Positions 25,228-33,233 are shown, numbered from the stretch's first letter. The stretch: DNA of 64,000 bases from Nitrospira_D sp035465795 (GCF_049546785.1 NZ_JBMWAN010000002.1:372001-436000), one strand, 5' to 3'. A program made the numbers and translations. Notes: generated by a model not told the origin, from the letters alone.

Positions 25228-26307
25228 TTACCCCTCCCCCTCTTGGATACTCTCAGCAGGCAACTCCTCATCAAAGTTATAGCTGCGAATCGCGCGCAAT
25301 CTTGTCATGACCTCATCGCCGTATGGCGTTAGCGTCCAATAAGTTCCAGAGTCTTTGAGGCTTCGCGCCTTTTCACTTTTGGCGATTAGTCCGAGAGCCC
25401 GAAATTGGATTTTTACGGTCTGGAAGTCTTCCTTATGGAGCGAGAAGTGGCGAATGTCATACCGTGCTAGCTCTTTGTATTCGCGTAGCTTGGGCAAATT
25501 ATGTTCTTCCATCATCGCGTCGAGCGCGGATTTGATGGCCTGTTCAGAAGCTTCATTAATCATTAACGGGGCTACTACAGAAAACATCTGATTCCATGTC
25601 GGAAGGAAAAAACTGTTCCGTGCGGAGAAATTAATTTCACCTGGACCTCTTACCAAGAATGAGAATCTAAGTTTGTGTGCCTCATCGCCTTGTGCGAGCT
25701 CTTCGGACCCTTTTGGCGCGGAGGTTCGCGCTTTAGCCAACTCAGCCTGAAGCTCATCGACACGGCGACGTAACTGCAGCAATTCCATTGTAGCGTCTCG
25801 ATCAGCCAGTTCATTCGCGCGTACCCAGCCAACTGCCGGAGTAGATCTAACCAGCTGTATCAGGCTGCGACTTACGACAGAACCAAGTTCCTGCGGACTA
25901 TCCCAATGCTTGCACAGCTTTTTCTCGACTGTAGATCGAAATGTGGCGAGCTTTTCTTTGCCTTCATTTGTTGTTTCAGTCTTTTCGGCGATTATTTTCC
26001 CCGGGTGACGATGAATGAATGCAATCGTTGGCTTGTTGATTGATAGGGCGTATCGGTACTCCATTTCGGTGTAGCTTAATCCCTCAGGACCGATGGACCC
26101 ATAGCGACCTGCAAGAATCAAAATGTAATAGTCACAGTCGTCGATAACCTTCTTGATCAGATTCCATTGAGACTCGTTTGCGGCTGGGAAAAGCTCCATG
26201 CCGGCGGGCATGCAGTCAAGCTCAAGAAGCGCGTGCATCACTTCTTGCCGCTCAACCTCGAGATCTTGGAATGTGCTACTTACAAAAACTTGGAATCTTT
26301 TTTCCAC
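25228..26307 (-). CDS. DUF4062-domain protein with C-terminal winged-helix-like region
   Basis: 359 residues. GTG 26307 is chosen for the GGAG 8 nt before it. Residues 1-100 are DUF4062: FQVFVSSTFQDLEVERQEVM, ANESQWNLIKKVIDDCDYYI, LILAGRYGSIGPEGLSYTEM and EYRYALSINKPTIAFI, a TIR/SLOG-like Rossmann fold. A coiled coil follows near 170-205 (LLQLRRRVDELQAELAKA). The C-terminal 130 residues include a part like a winged helix (FRALGLIAKSEK, GTYWTLTPYGDEVMTRLRAI). DUF4062 proteins are often found as sensor or effector parts of NTPase and defence proteins. Codon use is AT-richer than that of its neighbours, suggesting transfer. It stands alone. Confidence 0.85.
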   Translation of the reverse strand: MEKRFQVFVSSTFQDLEVERQEVMHALLELDCMPAGMELFPAANESQWNLIKKVIDDCDYYILILAGRYGSIGPEGLSYTEMEYRYALSINKPTIAFIHRHPGKIIAEKTETTNEGKEKLATFRSTVEKKLCKHWDSPQELGSVVSRSLIQLVRSTPAVGWVRANELADRDATMELLQLRRRVDELQAELAKARTSAPKGSEELAQGDEAHKLRFSFLVRGPGEINFSARNSFFLPTWNQMFSVVAPLMINEASEQAIKSALDAMMEEHNLPKLREYKELARYDIRHFSLHKEDFQTVKIQFRALGLIAKSEKARSLKDSGTYWTLTPYGDEVMTRLRAIRSYNFDEELPAESIQEGEG

Positions 26308-26730
26308 CGCGATTTCTCCATGTGTACTGGCTAACTAATGTGCATACCGCTGGCATGGTAAGCCAAGACTAACCTTTCCCGCAAACAGCGTGAACTGGTA
26401 TCGGCCGTTTGCTGCCACATTCGTCAGATCAGGATGGTTGCTGATTTAAATTGAAGGGCAGCGGGCCTTCACTCTGATAGACGGGGTCAAATAGAATCTG
26501 TAGAAAGTTCACAGCCGACTGATTTGGCGCAGAACGGGGAAAGCGCCAACCTATCAAACCCTTGTAAAACTGTACTCAAAAGGCCTCTTAACAGCGGGCC
26601 CGTCTCAAACGGAAGCACGGTGACAAGAACTCCTGATACTTAGCCGGTTAGCCTTGTACCCCCGTCTGTCCTAATACCCAACCAATCTATATCCCCACTG
26701 CGTTTGCCCGGTATACAAGAATTGTCCCTC
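26308..26730. other. Gene-free spacer between DUF4062 gene and polymerase operon
   Basis: About 420 nt with no supported gene. Base composition is lower in GC than the flanking operon. No tRNA, att site or transposase remnant could be identified. Confidence 0.5.
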
Positions 26731-26759
26731 TTGACAGCCTTCGTCACACAATGTAACAT
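26731..26759 (+). promoter_or_regulatory. Sigma70 promoter of the LexA-like / PolB operon
   Basis: TTGACA, 17-nt spacer, TAACAT. The -35 is perfect. The -10 lies within the operator palindrome at 26745-26765, so the repressor would block RNA polymerase. Confidence 0.65.
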
Positions 26760-26765
26760 TTTGTG
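26745..26765 (+). promoter_or_regulatory. Probable operator of the LexA-like repressor
   Basis: A 21-bp inverted repeat CACA-N-AATGT-N-ACATT-N-TGTG, symmetrical except for one pair, ends 2 nt before the ATG at 26768 and covers the -10. Such a dyad is expected for a dimeric XRE-type repressor and indicates autorepression. Confidence 0.7.
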
Positions 26766-26767
26766 GC

Positions 26768-27310
26768 ATGACAGCCAAACGGTTCAGAGAGGTGCGGATT
26801 CGGTTGGGGTACACGCAGGCGAAGCTGGCGGAGGCGCTCCAATTGAGCCGCATGACGATCAGCCGCTATGAGGCGGGTACCTGGGAGGTGCCGCTGGCGG
26901 TGGAGATGGCGCTGGATCAACTGGGCACGGCGCAACTGCCGATGCTCGGGATGGTGGCGGCCGGCGCGCCGATCGAGCCGATCACGCAGGCCGAATTGGT
27001 ATCGGTGCTGCCGCCGCTGCTGCGCCAGGGGGAGACCTTCGCGCTGCGGGTGAAAGGCGAGTCGATGAAAGACGACGGCATTCTCCCAGGCGATCTGGTG
27101 GTCGTGCGGAAGCAGAGCACGGCGCGGAACGGCCAGACGGTGGTGGCGCTGGTGAACAACGAAGCGACGATCAAGAAGTATTACCGCACGGAGGGACGGA
27201 TCGAATTGCATCCGGCGAATGAGGCGATGAAGCCGATTCTCGTGTCGCCTACCGACGAGTTTCGTATTCAAGGCATCGTGGCGGGGGTGATCCGCCACTT
27301 TGAATTGTGA
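26768..27310 (+). CDS. LexA-like repressor: XRE helix-turn-helix plus S24 self-cleaving domain
   Basis: 180 residues. Residues 5-60 are an XRE helix-turn-helix (RLGYTQAKLAEALQLSRMTI, SRYEAGTWEVP). LGMVAAGAPIEP holds the Ala-Gly cleavage site seen in LexA, UmuD and CI. VKGESMKDDGILPGDLVVV holds the catalytic Ser, and VVALVNNEATIKKYY the catalytic Lys. RecA-stimulated self-cleavage would therefore lift repression after DNA damage. The DNA-binding part differs from classical LexA, which has a winged helix. It heads the operon, 8 nt before the RecA-like gene, and likely controls itself through the operator over its promoter. Confidence 0.9.
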   Translation: MTAKRFREVRIRLGYTQAKLAEALQLSRMTISRYEAGTWEVPLAVEMALDQLGTAQLPMLGMVAAGAPIEPITQAELVSVLPPLLRQGETFALRVKGESMKDDGILPGDLVVVRKQSTARNGQTVVALVNNEATIKKYYRTEGRIELHPANEAMKPILVSPTDEFRIQGIVAGVIRHFEL

Positions 27311-27318
27311 GGTGATCG

Positions 27319-28029
27319 ATGGCTACCGCGACACAACCATCCCTCAACTTCCCTTCACAGACTCACCAGGGCGCGCCCGTCATCGGCACGTCGTCGCATC
27401 TGCTGGCGGCGCTGCGGAAGAGTGCGCTGCCTACTGATCCGCCGAACGGGCTGGTGGTGCTGTCCGGTCACCCGGCGGTGTATCGATTGGGGACCTGCGC
27501 GGCGGTCGATCGCGCCCTGGCCGGTGAGCCGGTGCTCTATCTGGCCGGAGCCAATGTTTTCGATCCGTTCCTGGTCGGGCGGTTGGCAAAAGCCGCCCGT
27601 GTCGCCCCGGCGCGGGTGCTGCAGCAGATTCACGTGTCGCGCGCGTTCACCTGCCATCAGATGGTCCGCCTCGTGACGGATTGCCTGCCCTCTGCGTTGC
27701 GGACCTATGATGCGCGGGTGGTGGTGCTGTCGGGCCCGCTCGAAACGCTCTACGACCAATCGGTGCCGGAGCAGGAAGCGCTGCGGCTCTTCCGCACGAT
27801 GCTGGCGGCGCTCCAACGGCTGGTACAGGACAACGTGCAACTGGTCTGTGTGAGCCCGCTCCCGGTGATGGCGCCTGCATCGCGCCGCGGGTTTTTGCCG
27901 GCGCTGCGCGCGCAGGCCCATCGGGCGATCGACGTGCATGAGGGCGAGGACGGGATCTGGCTGGATGAACGGAGCGGCGCCGGGACGCGGCGCTGGAATA
28001 TTCCCCGGGCGGTATGGACCAGGTTATGA
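27319..28029 (+). CDS. RecA/RadA-like protein with degenerate P-loop
   Basis: 236 residues, GAGGTG ribosome site. The fold pattern of a RecA-type core is visible: GLVVLSGHPAVYRLGTCAAV in the Walker A position, EPVLYLAGANVFDPFLVGRL as the second strand region, ARVLQQIHVSRAFTCHQMVR like the Rad51-family QARAxNSxHQ region, DARVVVLSGPLETLYD in the Walker B position, and VQLVCVSPLPV. The GxxxxGKT Lys is missing, so ATP binding is doubtful. This recalls ImuA/SulA-like RecA relatives that serve translesion polymerases. Placement between a LexA-like repressor and a polymerase supports such a helper role. Function is inferred. Confidence 0.7.
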   Translation: MATATQPSLNFPSQTHQGAPVIGTSSHLLAALRKSALPTDPPNGLVVLSGHPAVYRLGTCAAVDRALAGEPVLYLAGANVFDPFLVGRLAKAARVAPARVLQQIHVSRAFTCHQMVRLVTDCLPSALRTYDARVVVLSGPLETLYDQSVPEQEALRLFRTMLAALQRLVQDNVQLVCVSPLPVMAPASRRGFLPALRAQAHRAIDVHEGEDGIWLDERSGAGTRRWNIPRAVWTRL

Positions 28030-28032
28030 ACG

Positions 28033-28323
28033 ATGGGCCGCACCCTTGCCACGTTTACCCAATTGGTCCAGCAGGAGATCGACTCCTGGAGCCGCTATCG
28101 GCGGGCCTTGCGGCGCGAGGATCAGCAGGCGCTGGATGCCTTGTTTGCCGCCGCCCGCCACCACGCTCCGGCCGGCGCCTATCTGGCGCGCGAGACGCCG
28201 TTTGAGGTGATGCTGCTCTCGATGTTGATCGAACAACACAAAGACGTGATGACGTTGCAACAGAAAGTGACGATCCTTGAAGCCCGCTTGCTCGACAACC
28301 AGACTCCGGGGGTGGCTTCTTGA
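28033..28323 (+). CDS. Small helical protein of polymerase operon, unknown
   Basis: 96 residues, nearly all helix by eye: FTQLVQQEIDSWSRYRRALR, REDQQALDALFAAARHHAPA, ETPFEVMLLSMLIEQHKDVM and LQQKVTILEARLLD. No known domain recognised. It starts 4 nt after the RecA-like gene and its end overlaps the polymerase reading frame by 47 nt, so the three are produced together. It may be a polymerase subunit or a link to the sliding clamp, although I see no clear clamp-binding QxxLxLF motif. Confidence 0.7.
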   Translation: MGRTLATFTQLVQQEIDSWSRYRRALRREDQQALDALFAAARHHAPAGAYLARETPFEVMLLSMLIEQHKDVMTLQQKVTILEARLLDNQTPGVAS

Positions 28324-30598
28324 CGTCTACCCGGCGCAGGACGGCATGGTGGTCTGGCTCCTCGGCGAGGACGGACGTCGTCACCGTCTCCTCGACCCCT
28401 TCGTGCCGACCTGCTATCTGGCCGCGCCGGCCACGTTGCTCGAACAGGCCATTCGTTGGCTCAGCCGATTATCCTGCCGCGTCACCACAGGCATCGTCGA
28501 ACGGTACGAACTAGGCGCCAGCCGGCCCTTGCGCCTGTTGGAAGTCGCCGTCCATTCGCCATCACAGTTCATCACTCTCACTCGCGGCCTGATCCAGACC
28601 TTCCCTGACGCGCAATTCTTTCACATCGATGTCTCGTTACCGCAACGCTACTTCTACGACCGCCAGCTCTTTCCCCTGGCCTCTTGCGAGGCCGAGGTCA
28701 CGAAGGACGATCGGATTCTCACGATCCAGCCGCTGGAATCGCCCTGGGACACCGATTATATTCTCCCGCCACTCACGATCATGGAACTCTCGCCGGAGGG
28801 TGGCTCGCCGAATCCAAATCACGGCGGACAGGGTTCGCTCATCGTCCACATAGACGGCGACGAACGGGTCCTGGAAGGTGACAACGCCGACGTCGTGCGC
28901 CGCCTGCATCAACTCCTCACGCGGCACGATCCGGATGTGCTCCTTACTGATTGGGGTGACTCCTATCTCCTCCCCCGTTTGATCGCGATGGCCGAACAAC
29001 TGCGGCTGCCCCTCACGCTCAATCGGGACGACGACCGGCCGATCGGATCGAGAAAAGCCCATTCCTACTTTTCCTATGGCCGCATCGTGTCGCACGCGGG
29101 CGCCCGCACCCTGTCGGGACGGCTCCATCTGGATCGCCGCAACTCCTTTGCCCTCGCCGAAACGGGACTCGCCGGCCTGATCGAACAAGCGCGCGTGGCG
29201 AAAGTCGATCTGCAACAGATGGCCCGCACGACCACAGGAACCGGCATCACCTCGATGCAGTTGGAAACCGCCTGCCGGGACGGTGTGCTGATTCCCTATC
29301 GCAAACAGGAACCGGAAGCCTTCAAATCGGCGCTCGAGTTGCTGCACACGGATCAGGGCGGGTTGGTCTTTGCGCCGATCATCGGCTATCACGAGCAGGT
29401 GGGCGAACTCGATTTCTCATCGATGTATCCCTCGATCATGGTGCGCTTCAACGTCTCGCCCGAGACGGTGAATTGCCGGTGCTGCCGCGATGTGCCGGCC
29501 ACGCGGGTGCCGGAGATCGGCCACCACACCTGCCGCCATCGGCAGGGATTGGTCCCGCGGACCCTGGCGCCGTTGCTCGACAAACGCGCACGTTACAAAC
29601 GCCTGATGGCAGCGACTTCGAATGTTGCGGCGAGAGCGACGCTCGATCAGCGCCAGACGGCGCTCAAGTGGCTGCTCGTCGTGTCGTTCGGCTATCTCGG
29701 CTATAAGAACGCCCGCTTTGGCCGCATCGAAGCGCACGAATCGGTCACGGCCTACAGCCGCGATATTCTACTGCAGGCAAAAGAGATCGCGGAGCGTCGG
29801 GGCTACCGCATGCTCCACGCGATCGTCGATTCGCTCTGGCTGGTGAAACCAGGCGCGGGGCGACCCGAGTATGAGACCCTCGCGCAGGTCATCACGGAGG
29901 AGACGGGGCTGCCCATCAATGTGGAGGGCATCTACCGCTGGATCGGCTTTCTCCCGTCACGGGTGAATCCGAAGATGCCGGTGCCGAACCAGTTCGTCGG
30001 CGTCTTCGAGCATGGGGGGATGAAAGTGCGCGGCATCGAACTCCGTCGGAGCGATGCGCCGCTGCTCGTCAAGCGGGCGCAAGCGGAGATGCTGCGCTGC
30101 CTGGGTCAAGCCAGGACGCTGATCGAGTTGCGTGAACAGATTCCTCAGGCCCTGGACATCGTCCGCACCTACCGGCACTATCTCCGCGAGGGGCACGCGA
30201 CGATTGAAGAACTGGCCATCGCGAAATCCCTCTCGAAAGAGCCGCAGGCCTATCGCCACCAGACCCTCTCGATGATTGCCGCGCAGGAGCTGCTCGCGCG
30301 CGGCGTCTCGCTCCAGGCCGGCGACACGATCCACTACATCATTACGGATGCAGCGGCCGCCTGTCCTCCGGATCGCGTTCGAGCGGTGGCAGGACTCGAC
30401 GGCACCTGGAGCTACGATGCGACCGCCTACGACATATTGCTCCGCAAAGCGGCGCTGGCGGTGCTCAGCCCACTAGGCGTGACGGCCAAGGATTTACAGC
30501 AAGACGCGAGTCTGCCGACCACGCGTTCGAGTCCAGAACTGCCGATGGATCTTGATGAGTTAAAAGAATCGAAGAGGCCGAGAAGGCCGGCCCGATGA
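28277..30598 (+). CDS. Family-B DNA polymerase, exonuclease-dead, altered motif C
   Basis: 773 residues from TTG 28277; the first ATG (28346) would cut into the conserved opening GWLLDVYPAQDGMVVWL, and a stop at 28268 bars anything earlier. Motif A is intact (LDFSSMYPSIM, Asp379). Motif B reads KWLLVVSFGYLG (Lys464) with VV for the usual NS. Motif C is IVDS (Asp518) in place of DTDS, keeping the second, catalytic Asp. The exonuclease motifs are gone: TIMELSPEG for the DxE site and DWGDSYLLPRL for NxxxFD. A CRCC...HHTC cluster after motif A could bind zinc. It resembles the diverged PolB2 group of family-B polymerases and is likely a translesion enzyme. Confidence 0.85.
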   Translation: MKPACSTTRLRGWLLDVYPAQDGMVVWLLGEDGRRHRLLDPFVPTCYLAAPATLLEQAIRWLSRLSCRVTTGIVERYELGASRPLRLLEVAVHSPSQFITLTRGLIQTFPDAQFFHIDVSLPQRYFYDRQLFPLASCEAEVTKDDRILTIQPLESPWDTDYILPPLTIMELSPEGGSPNPNHGGQGSLIVHIDGDERVLEGDNADVVRRLHQLLTRHDPDVLLTDWGDSYLLPRLIAMAEQLRLPLTLNRDDDRPIGSRKAHSYFSYGRIVSHAGARTLSGRLHLDRRNSFALAETGLAGLIEQARVAKVDLQQMARTTTGTGITSMQLETACRDGVLIPYRKQEPEAFKSALELLHTDQGGLVFAPIIGYHEQVGELDFSSMYPSIMVRFNVSPETVNCRCCRDVPATRVPEIGHHTCRHRQGLVPRTLAPLLDKRARYKRLMAATSNVAARATLDQRQTALKWLLVVSFGYLGYKNARFGRIEAHESVTAYSRDILLQAKEIAERRGYRMLHAIVDSLWLVKPGAGRPEYETLAQVITEETGLPINVEGIYRWIGFLPSRVNPKMPVPNQFVGVFEHGGMKVRGIELRRSDAPLLVKRAQAEMLRCLGQARTLIELREQIPQALDIVRTYRHYLREGHATIEELAIAKSLSKEPQAYRHQTLSMIAAQELLARGVSLQAGDTIHYIITDAAAACPPDRVRAVAGLDGTWSYDATAYDILLRKAALAVLSPLGVTAKDLQQDASLPTTRSSPELPMDLDELKESKRPRRPAR

Positions 30599-30612
30599 AA
30601 CAGGACCGGCCT
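30584..30612 (+). terminator. Stem at the end of the polymerase gene
   Basis: AGGCCGG pairs with CCGGCCT across a 15-nt loop that contains the TGA stop. It lies between convergent genes. No T-run, so factor-dependent or only a stabiliser. Confidence 0.3.
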
Positions 30613-30630
30613 CCGCAGAAAGATTGATAC

Positions 30631-31575
30631 TTACGGGTTCACGTTCGTCTGCGCCGGCTTGACCTCAGGCGCATCGCCGTCCTTCACATCGCGGGCGCAG
30701 CGGACGCCCATCCAGTTCATCGAGGTCTTCGGATCAGTCCCGTTCCGTTGCGAGACGCGCACGCTCGGCGTGCTGTCGATCCATCCGCCGCCACGAAAAG
30801 CCTTTTGGGTGCCCGTCTCCGGTCCCTTGGGATTCTTGTCCGGCGCCTTCTTGTAATAGTCCTTGTCATACCAGTCGGCGACCCACTCGGCGACATTGCC
30901 GGCCATCTGGAACAGGCCGTAGGGACTCACAGAATTGTCATATTTGAACACGGAGATGATCGGAGGATAGAGCAAGAGCCGCTCCGGACGATCGCGCACC
31001 GGACCGGACAGGCCGGTGCGGCCGTAGTTCGCCCGTGACAGGCCGGCCATTTCGTTACCCCAGGGATAAATGCGCGCATCGGCATCGCCCCGCGCCGCCT
31101 TTTCCCATTCCGCTTCGGTCGGCAGGCGCTTCCCGGCCCACTTGCAATACTCGTCGGCTTCGTACCAGGTCACATGCATGATGGGATGCGCGACCATCGT
31201 CTCCTGAAAATTCCCGCCGTCGAACTTCCAATCGACTTGCGGCGAACGGTTCGTCGCCAGGACGAACTTCAAATACTGGACGGTGGTCACTTCGTACTTA
31301 TCGATCTCGTAGGCGTCGAGATAGACCGAGCGCTGCGGCATCTCCACCAGATACGCATTCTTATCCGTTTTCTTATCGCTGCCCATCGTGAACGGCCCCG
31401 CCGGAATGCGGACCATCTCATCATAAGCCGGCAGCTTCACCCGTTCGGCGGCGAGCTTGCGCCCTTCGGAAGTCCACTCCTGCTTGACGTCCCCGACATC
31501 CATCGCCCACACCGCTCCCCCGGCCCCCAACAGCCCTGCGACGACAGCACCGGCCAAGATATTTGCCCTTCGCAC
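30631..31575 (-). CDS. Secreted SUMF1-type domain protein, paralogue of 6962-7792
   Basis: 314 residues. A signal peptide (ANILAGAVVAGLLGAGGAVW) and a linker precede the SUMF1 domain: PAGPFTMGSDKKTDKNAYLV, AYEIDKYEVTTVQYLKFV, HVTWYEADEYCKWAGKRLPT, EAEWEKAARG, MAGNVAEWVADWYDKDYYKK and GVRCARD near the end. As in the paralogue, the catalytic Cys pair of formylglycine-generating enzyme is not seen. A short Pro/Thr tail ends the protein. It follows a LolA-like gene by 19 nt. The product is likely periplasmic. Confidence 0.85.
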   Translation of the reverse strand: MRRANILAGAVVAGLLGAGGAVWAMDVGDVKQEWTSEGRKLAAERVKLPAYDEMVRIPAGPFTMGSDKKTDKNAYLVEMPQRSVYLDAYEIDKYEVTTVQYLKFVLATNRSPQVDWKFDGGNFQETMVAHPIMHVTWYEADEYCKWAGKRLPTEAEWEKAARGDADARIYPWGNEMAGLSRANYGRTGLSGPVRDRPERLLLYPPIISVFKYDNSVSPYGLFQMAGNVAEWVADWYDKDYYKKAPDKNPKGPETGTQKAFRGGGWIDSTPSVRVSQRNGTDPKTSMNWMGVRCARDVKDGDAPEVKPAQTNVNP

Positions 31576-31594
31576 GACGACTCCTCCTTGGTGA

Positions 31595-32185
31595 TTACAT
31601 GCCCTGTTCTTTAGGTTCCGGACCAGGCTCCTTGTTGAATTCTTCCAACGGCTGAAAGTTCAGCGGGAGCTGGAAAAGATAATCCGTCACCGACCGCAAT
31701 TTCACATGCTGGTATTCCACGATCCAGCTTCCGTCCTTCTTCGCCAGCTTCATCGGGAAATGGATATCCGTCGCCAGCCACTGATAATACACCTCGGTCC
31801 GCTCCCCGTGCTTCGTCACGACTTCATACAAAATCGTGGGATGGCCTTCGCGGGTTTCCTGGCCGATTTCCTCCCGCGACACCTCCCCATCCAGTTTTTC
31901 GGTCACCATCAAGTCCTGCTCCGCGCTGTAGGGGAGCGTCTTGAAACGCTTCATCCGTGACACGAGCATCCACACCACCTGCTTGTCTTTCCGCACGATG
32001 CTGACATTCACCGGGCCCATCGTGTGGTGCTCGATACGCCACATATTGTCGCGGTAATAGATGTTGGCCTTACCCGTGCGGCCGTCGATCTTGGTGATGC
32101 GATCGGCGGTAAATTCCAGCGCCCAGGCGGAAACGCCGAGCCCGCTCACATAGGCGATTATCAACGCGGTGACGATTCGAAGCAT
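31595..32185 (-). CDS. Periplasmic LolA-like / DUF4412-type protein
   Basis: 196 residues with a signal peptide (RIVTALIIAYVSGLGVSAWA). The mature part is antiparallel strands with the pattern FTADRITKIDGRTGKANIYY, MWRIEHHTMGPVNVSIVRKD, VVWMLVSRMKRFKTLPYS and YYQWLATDIHFPMKLAKKDG, as seen in LolA/LolB-like or DUF4412 proteins that bind lipid or lipoprotein. It ends in a charged Pro/Glu tail. It is the first gene of a two-gene unit with the SUMF1 protein. Confidence 0.75.
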   Translation of the reverse strand: MLRIVTALIIAYVSGLGVSAWALEFTADRITKIDGRTGKANIYYRDNMWRIEHHTMGPVNVSIVRKDKQVVWMLVSRMKRFKTLPYSAEQDLMVTEKLDGEVSREEIGQETREGHPTILYEVVTKHGERTEVYYQWLATDIHFPMKLAKKDGSWIVEYQHVKLRSVTDYLFQLPLNFQPLEEFNKEPGPEPKEQGM

Positions 32186-32234
32186 AGCCGCTCACTGTAC
32201 CCAATCCGCGGGGTCGATTACTAGATGGCCGGGA

Positions 32235-33233
32235 TCAGATGGAGAGCACGGCGGCCCCTTGGAAGGATCCGGCTTTCAGTGCCTGCAGCGCCTGATTGGC
32301 CTGAGCTAGCGGAAAGCGGACGGTGTGGGGCTTGATCGGAATCGCGGCAGCCTCGCGCAGCAGATCGAGTCCATCCTGTCTCGTGTTCGCGGTGACGCTG
32401 CGCAGGACGCGTTCGCCAAAGACCTCACGGTCATAATCGAGAGAGGGAATCGGCGACATATGGATGCCGGCCAGCGCCAATGTGCCGCCCCGTTCTAACG
32501 CACGCAACGCGGGCGGGACGAGTTCACCTGCCGGCGCGAAGATGATGGAGCCATGCAGCTTCTCGGGCGGCATGTCCTGGACACCCCCGACCCACCGGGC
32601 CCCGAGCGTTCGCGCGAGGGCCTGATGCTCGGCCTTGAGTGAACTGACATAGACCTGACAGCCCCAGTGGCGGGCGATCTGAATGGCGATGTGGGCGGAG
32701 GCGCCGAAGCCGTAGAGGCCGAGCCGCTGTCCCGGCTTGATCCCGCTCAACCGCAGGGCCCGATAGCCGATGATGCCCGCACAGAGCAGCGGCGCGGCTT
32801 CTTCATCCGAAAAGACCGGCGGGACGGGATAGGCAAAACGCGCTGGCACGACCGCATAGTCCGCATAGCCGCCATCCACCTGATAGCCGGTGAAGCGGGC
32901 CTGCAAACAAAGATTCTCCCGCCCGCTCGTGCAGAAATCACATGTCCCACAGGTCCCCTGCAGCCAGGCGATCCCGACCCGATCTCCCTCTTTGAAATCC
33001 ATAACCCCGGCTCCAAGCCCCGCCACCACACCCACCACTTGATGGCCGGGCACCAGCGGCTGTTTCACATCGGCCAACTCGCCTTCGATGACATGCAGGT
33101 CCGTGCGGCAGACACCGCAGACATGCACCTTCACGAGCACCTCGCCCGGTCCCGGAACCGGCGCCGGCACGTCCCTGAGCTGCAACGGACCGGTCGAGAC
33201 ATCCCCGGCACGGTCGAGGACCATGGCCTTCAT
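32235..33233 (-). CDS. Zinc-dependent alcohol dehydrogenase family protein
   Basis: 332 residues of the medium-chain dehydrogenase family. Catalytic zinc ligands are seen in VHVCGVCRTDLHVIEG, PGHQVVGVV and later; structural zinc cysteines in CGTCDFCTSGRENLCLQA. The Rossmann part contains LGLYGFGASAHIAIQIARHW. The opening MKAMVLDRAGDV and the absence of a Glu/Asp-rich sugar pocket fit the AdhA-like group that takes simple aldehydes and alcohols with NAD(P)H. Isolated gene; role in detoxifying aldehydes is a guess. Confidence 0.88.
   Translation of the reverse strand: MKAMVLDRAGDVSTGPLQLRDVPAPVPGPGEVLVKVHVCGVCRTDLHVIEGELADVKQPLVPGHQVVGVVAGLGAGVMDFKEGDRVGIAWLQGTCGTCDFCTSGRENLCLQARFTGYQVDGGYADYAVVPARFAYPVPPVFSDEEAAPLLCAGIIGYRALRLSGIKPGQRLGLYGFGASAHIAIQIARHWGCQVYVSSLKAEHQALARTLGARWVGGVQDMPPEKLHGSIIFAPAGELVPPALRALERGGTLALAGIHMSPIPSLDYDREVFGERVLRSVTANTRQDGLDLLREAAAIPIKPHTVRFPLAQANQALQALKAGSFQGAAVLSI

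Noticed and set aside
26580..26680. Possible integron attC or tRNA remnant (CTTAGCCGGTTAGCC region)
   Set aside because: No GTTRRRY/RYYYAAC pair at proper spacing and no cloverleaf can be drawn.
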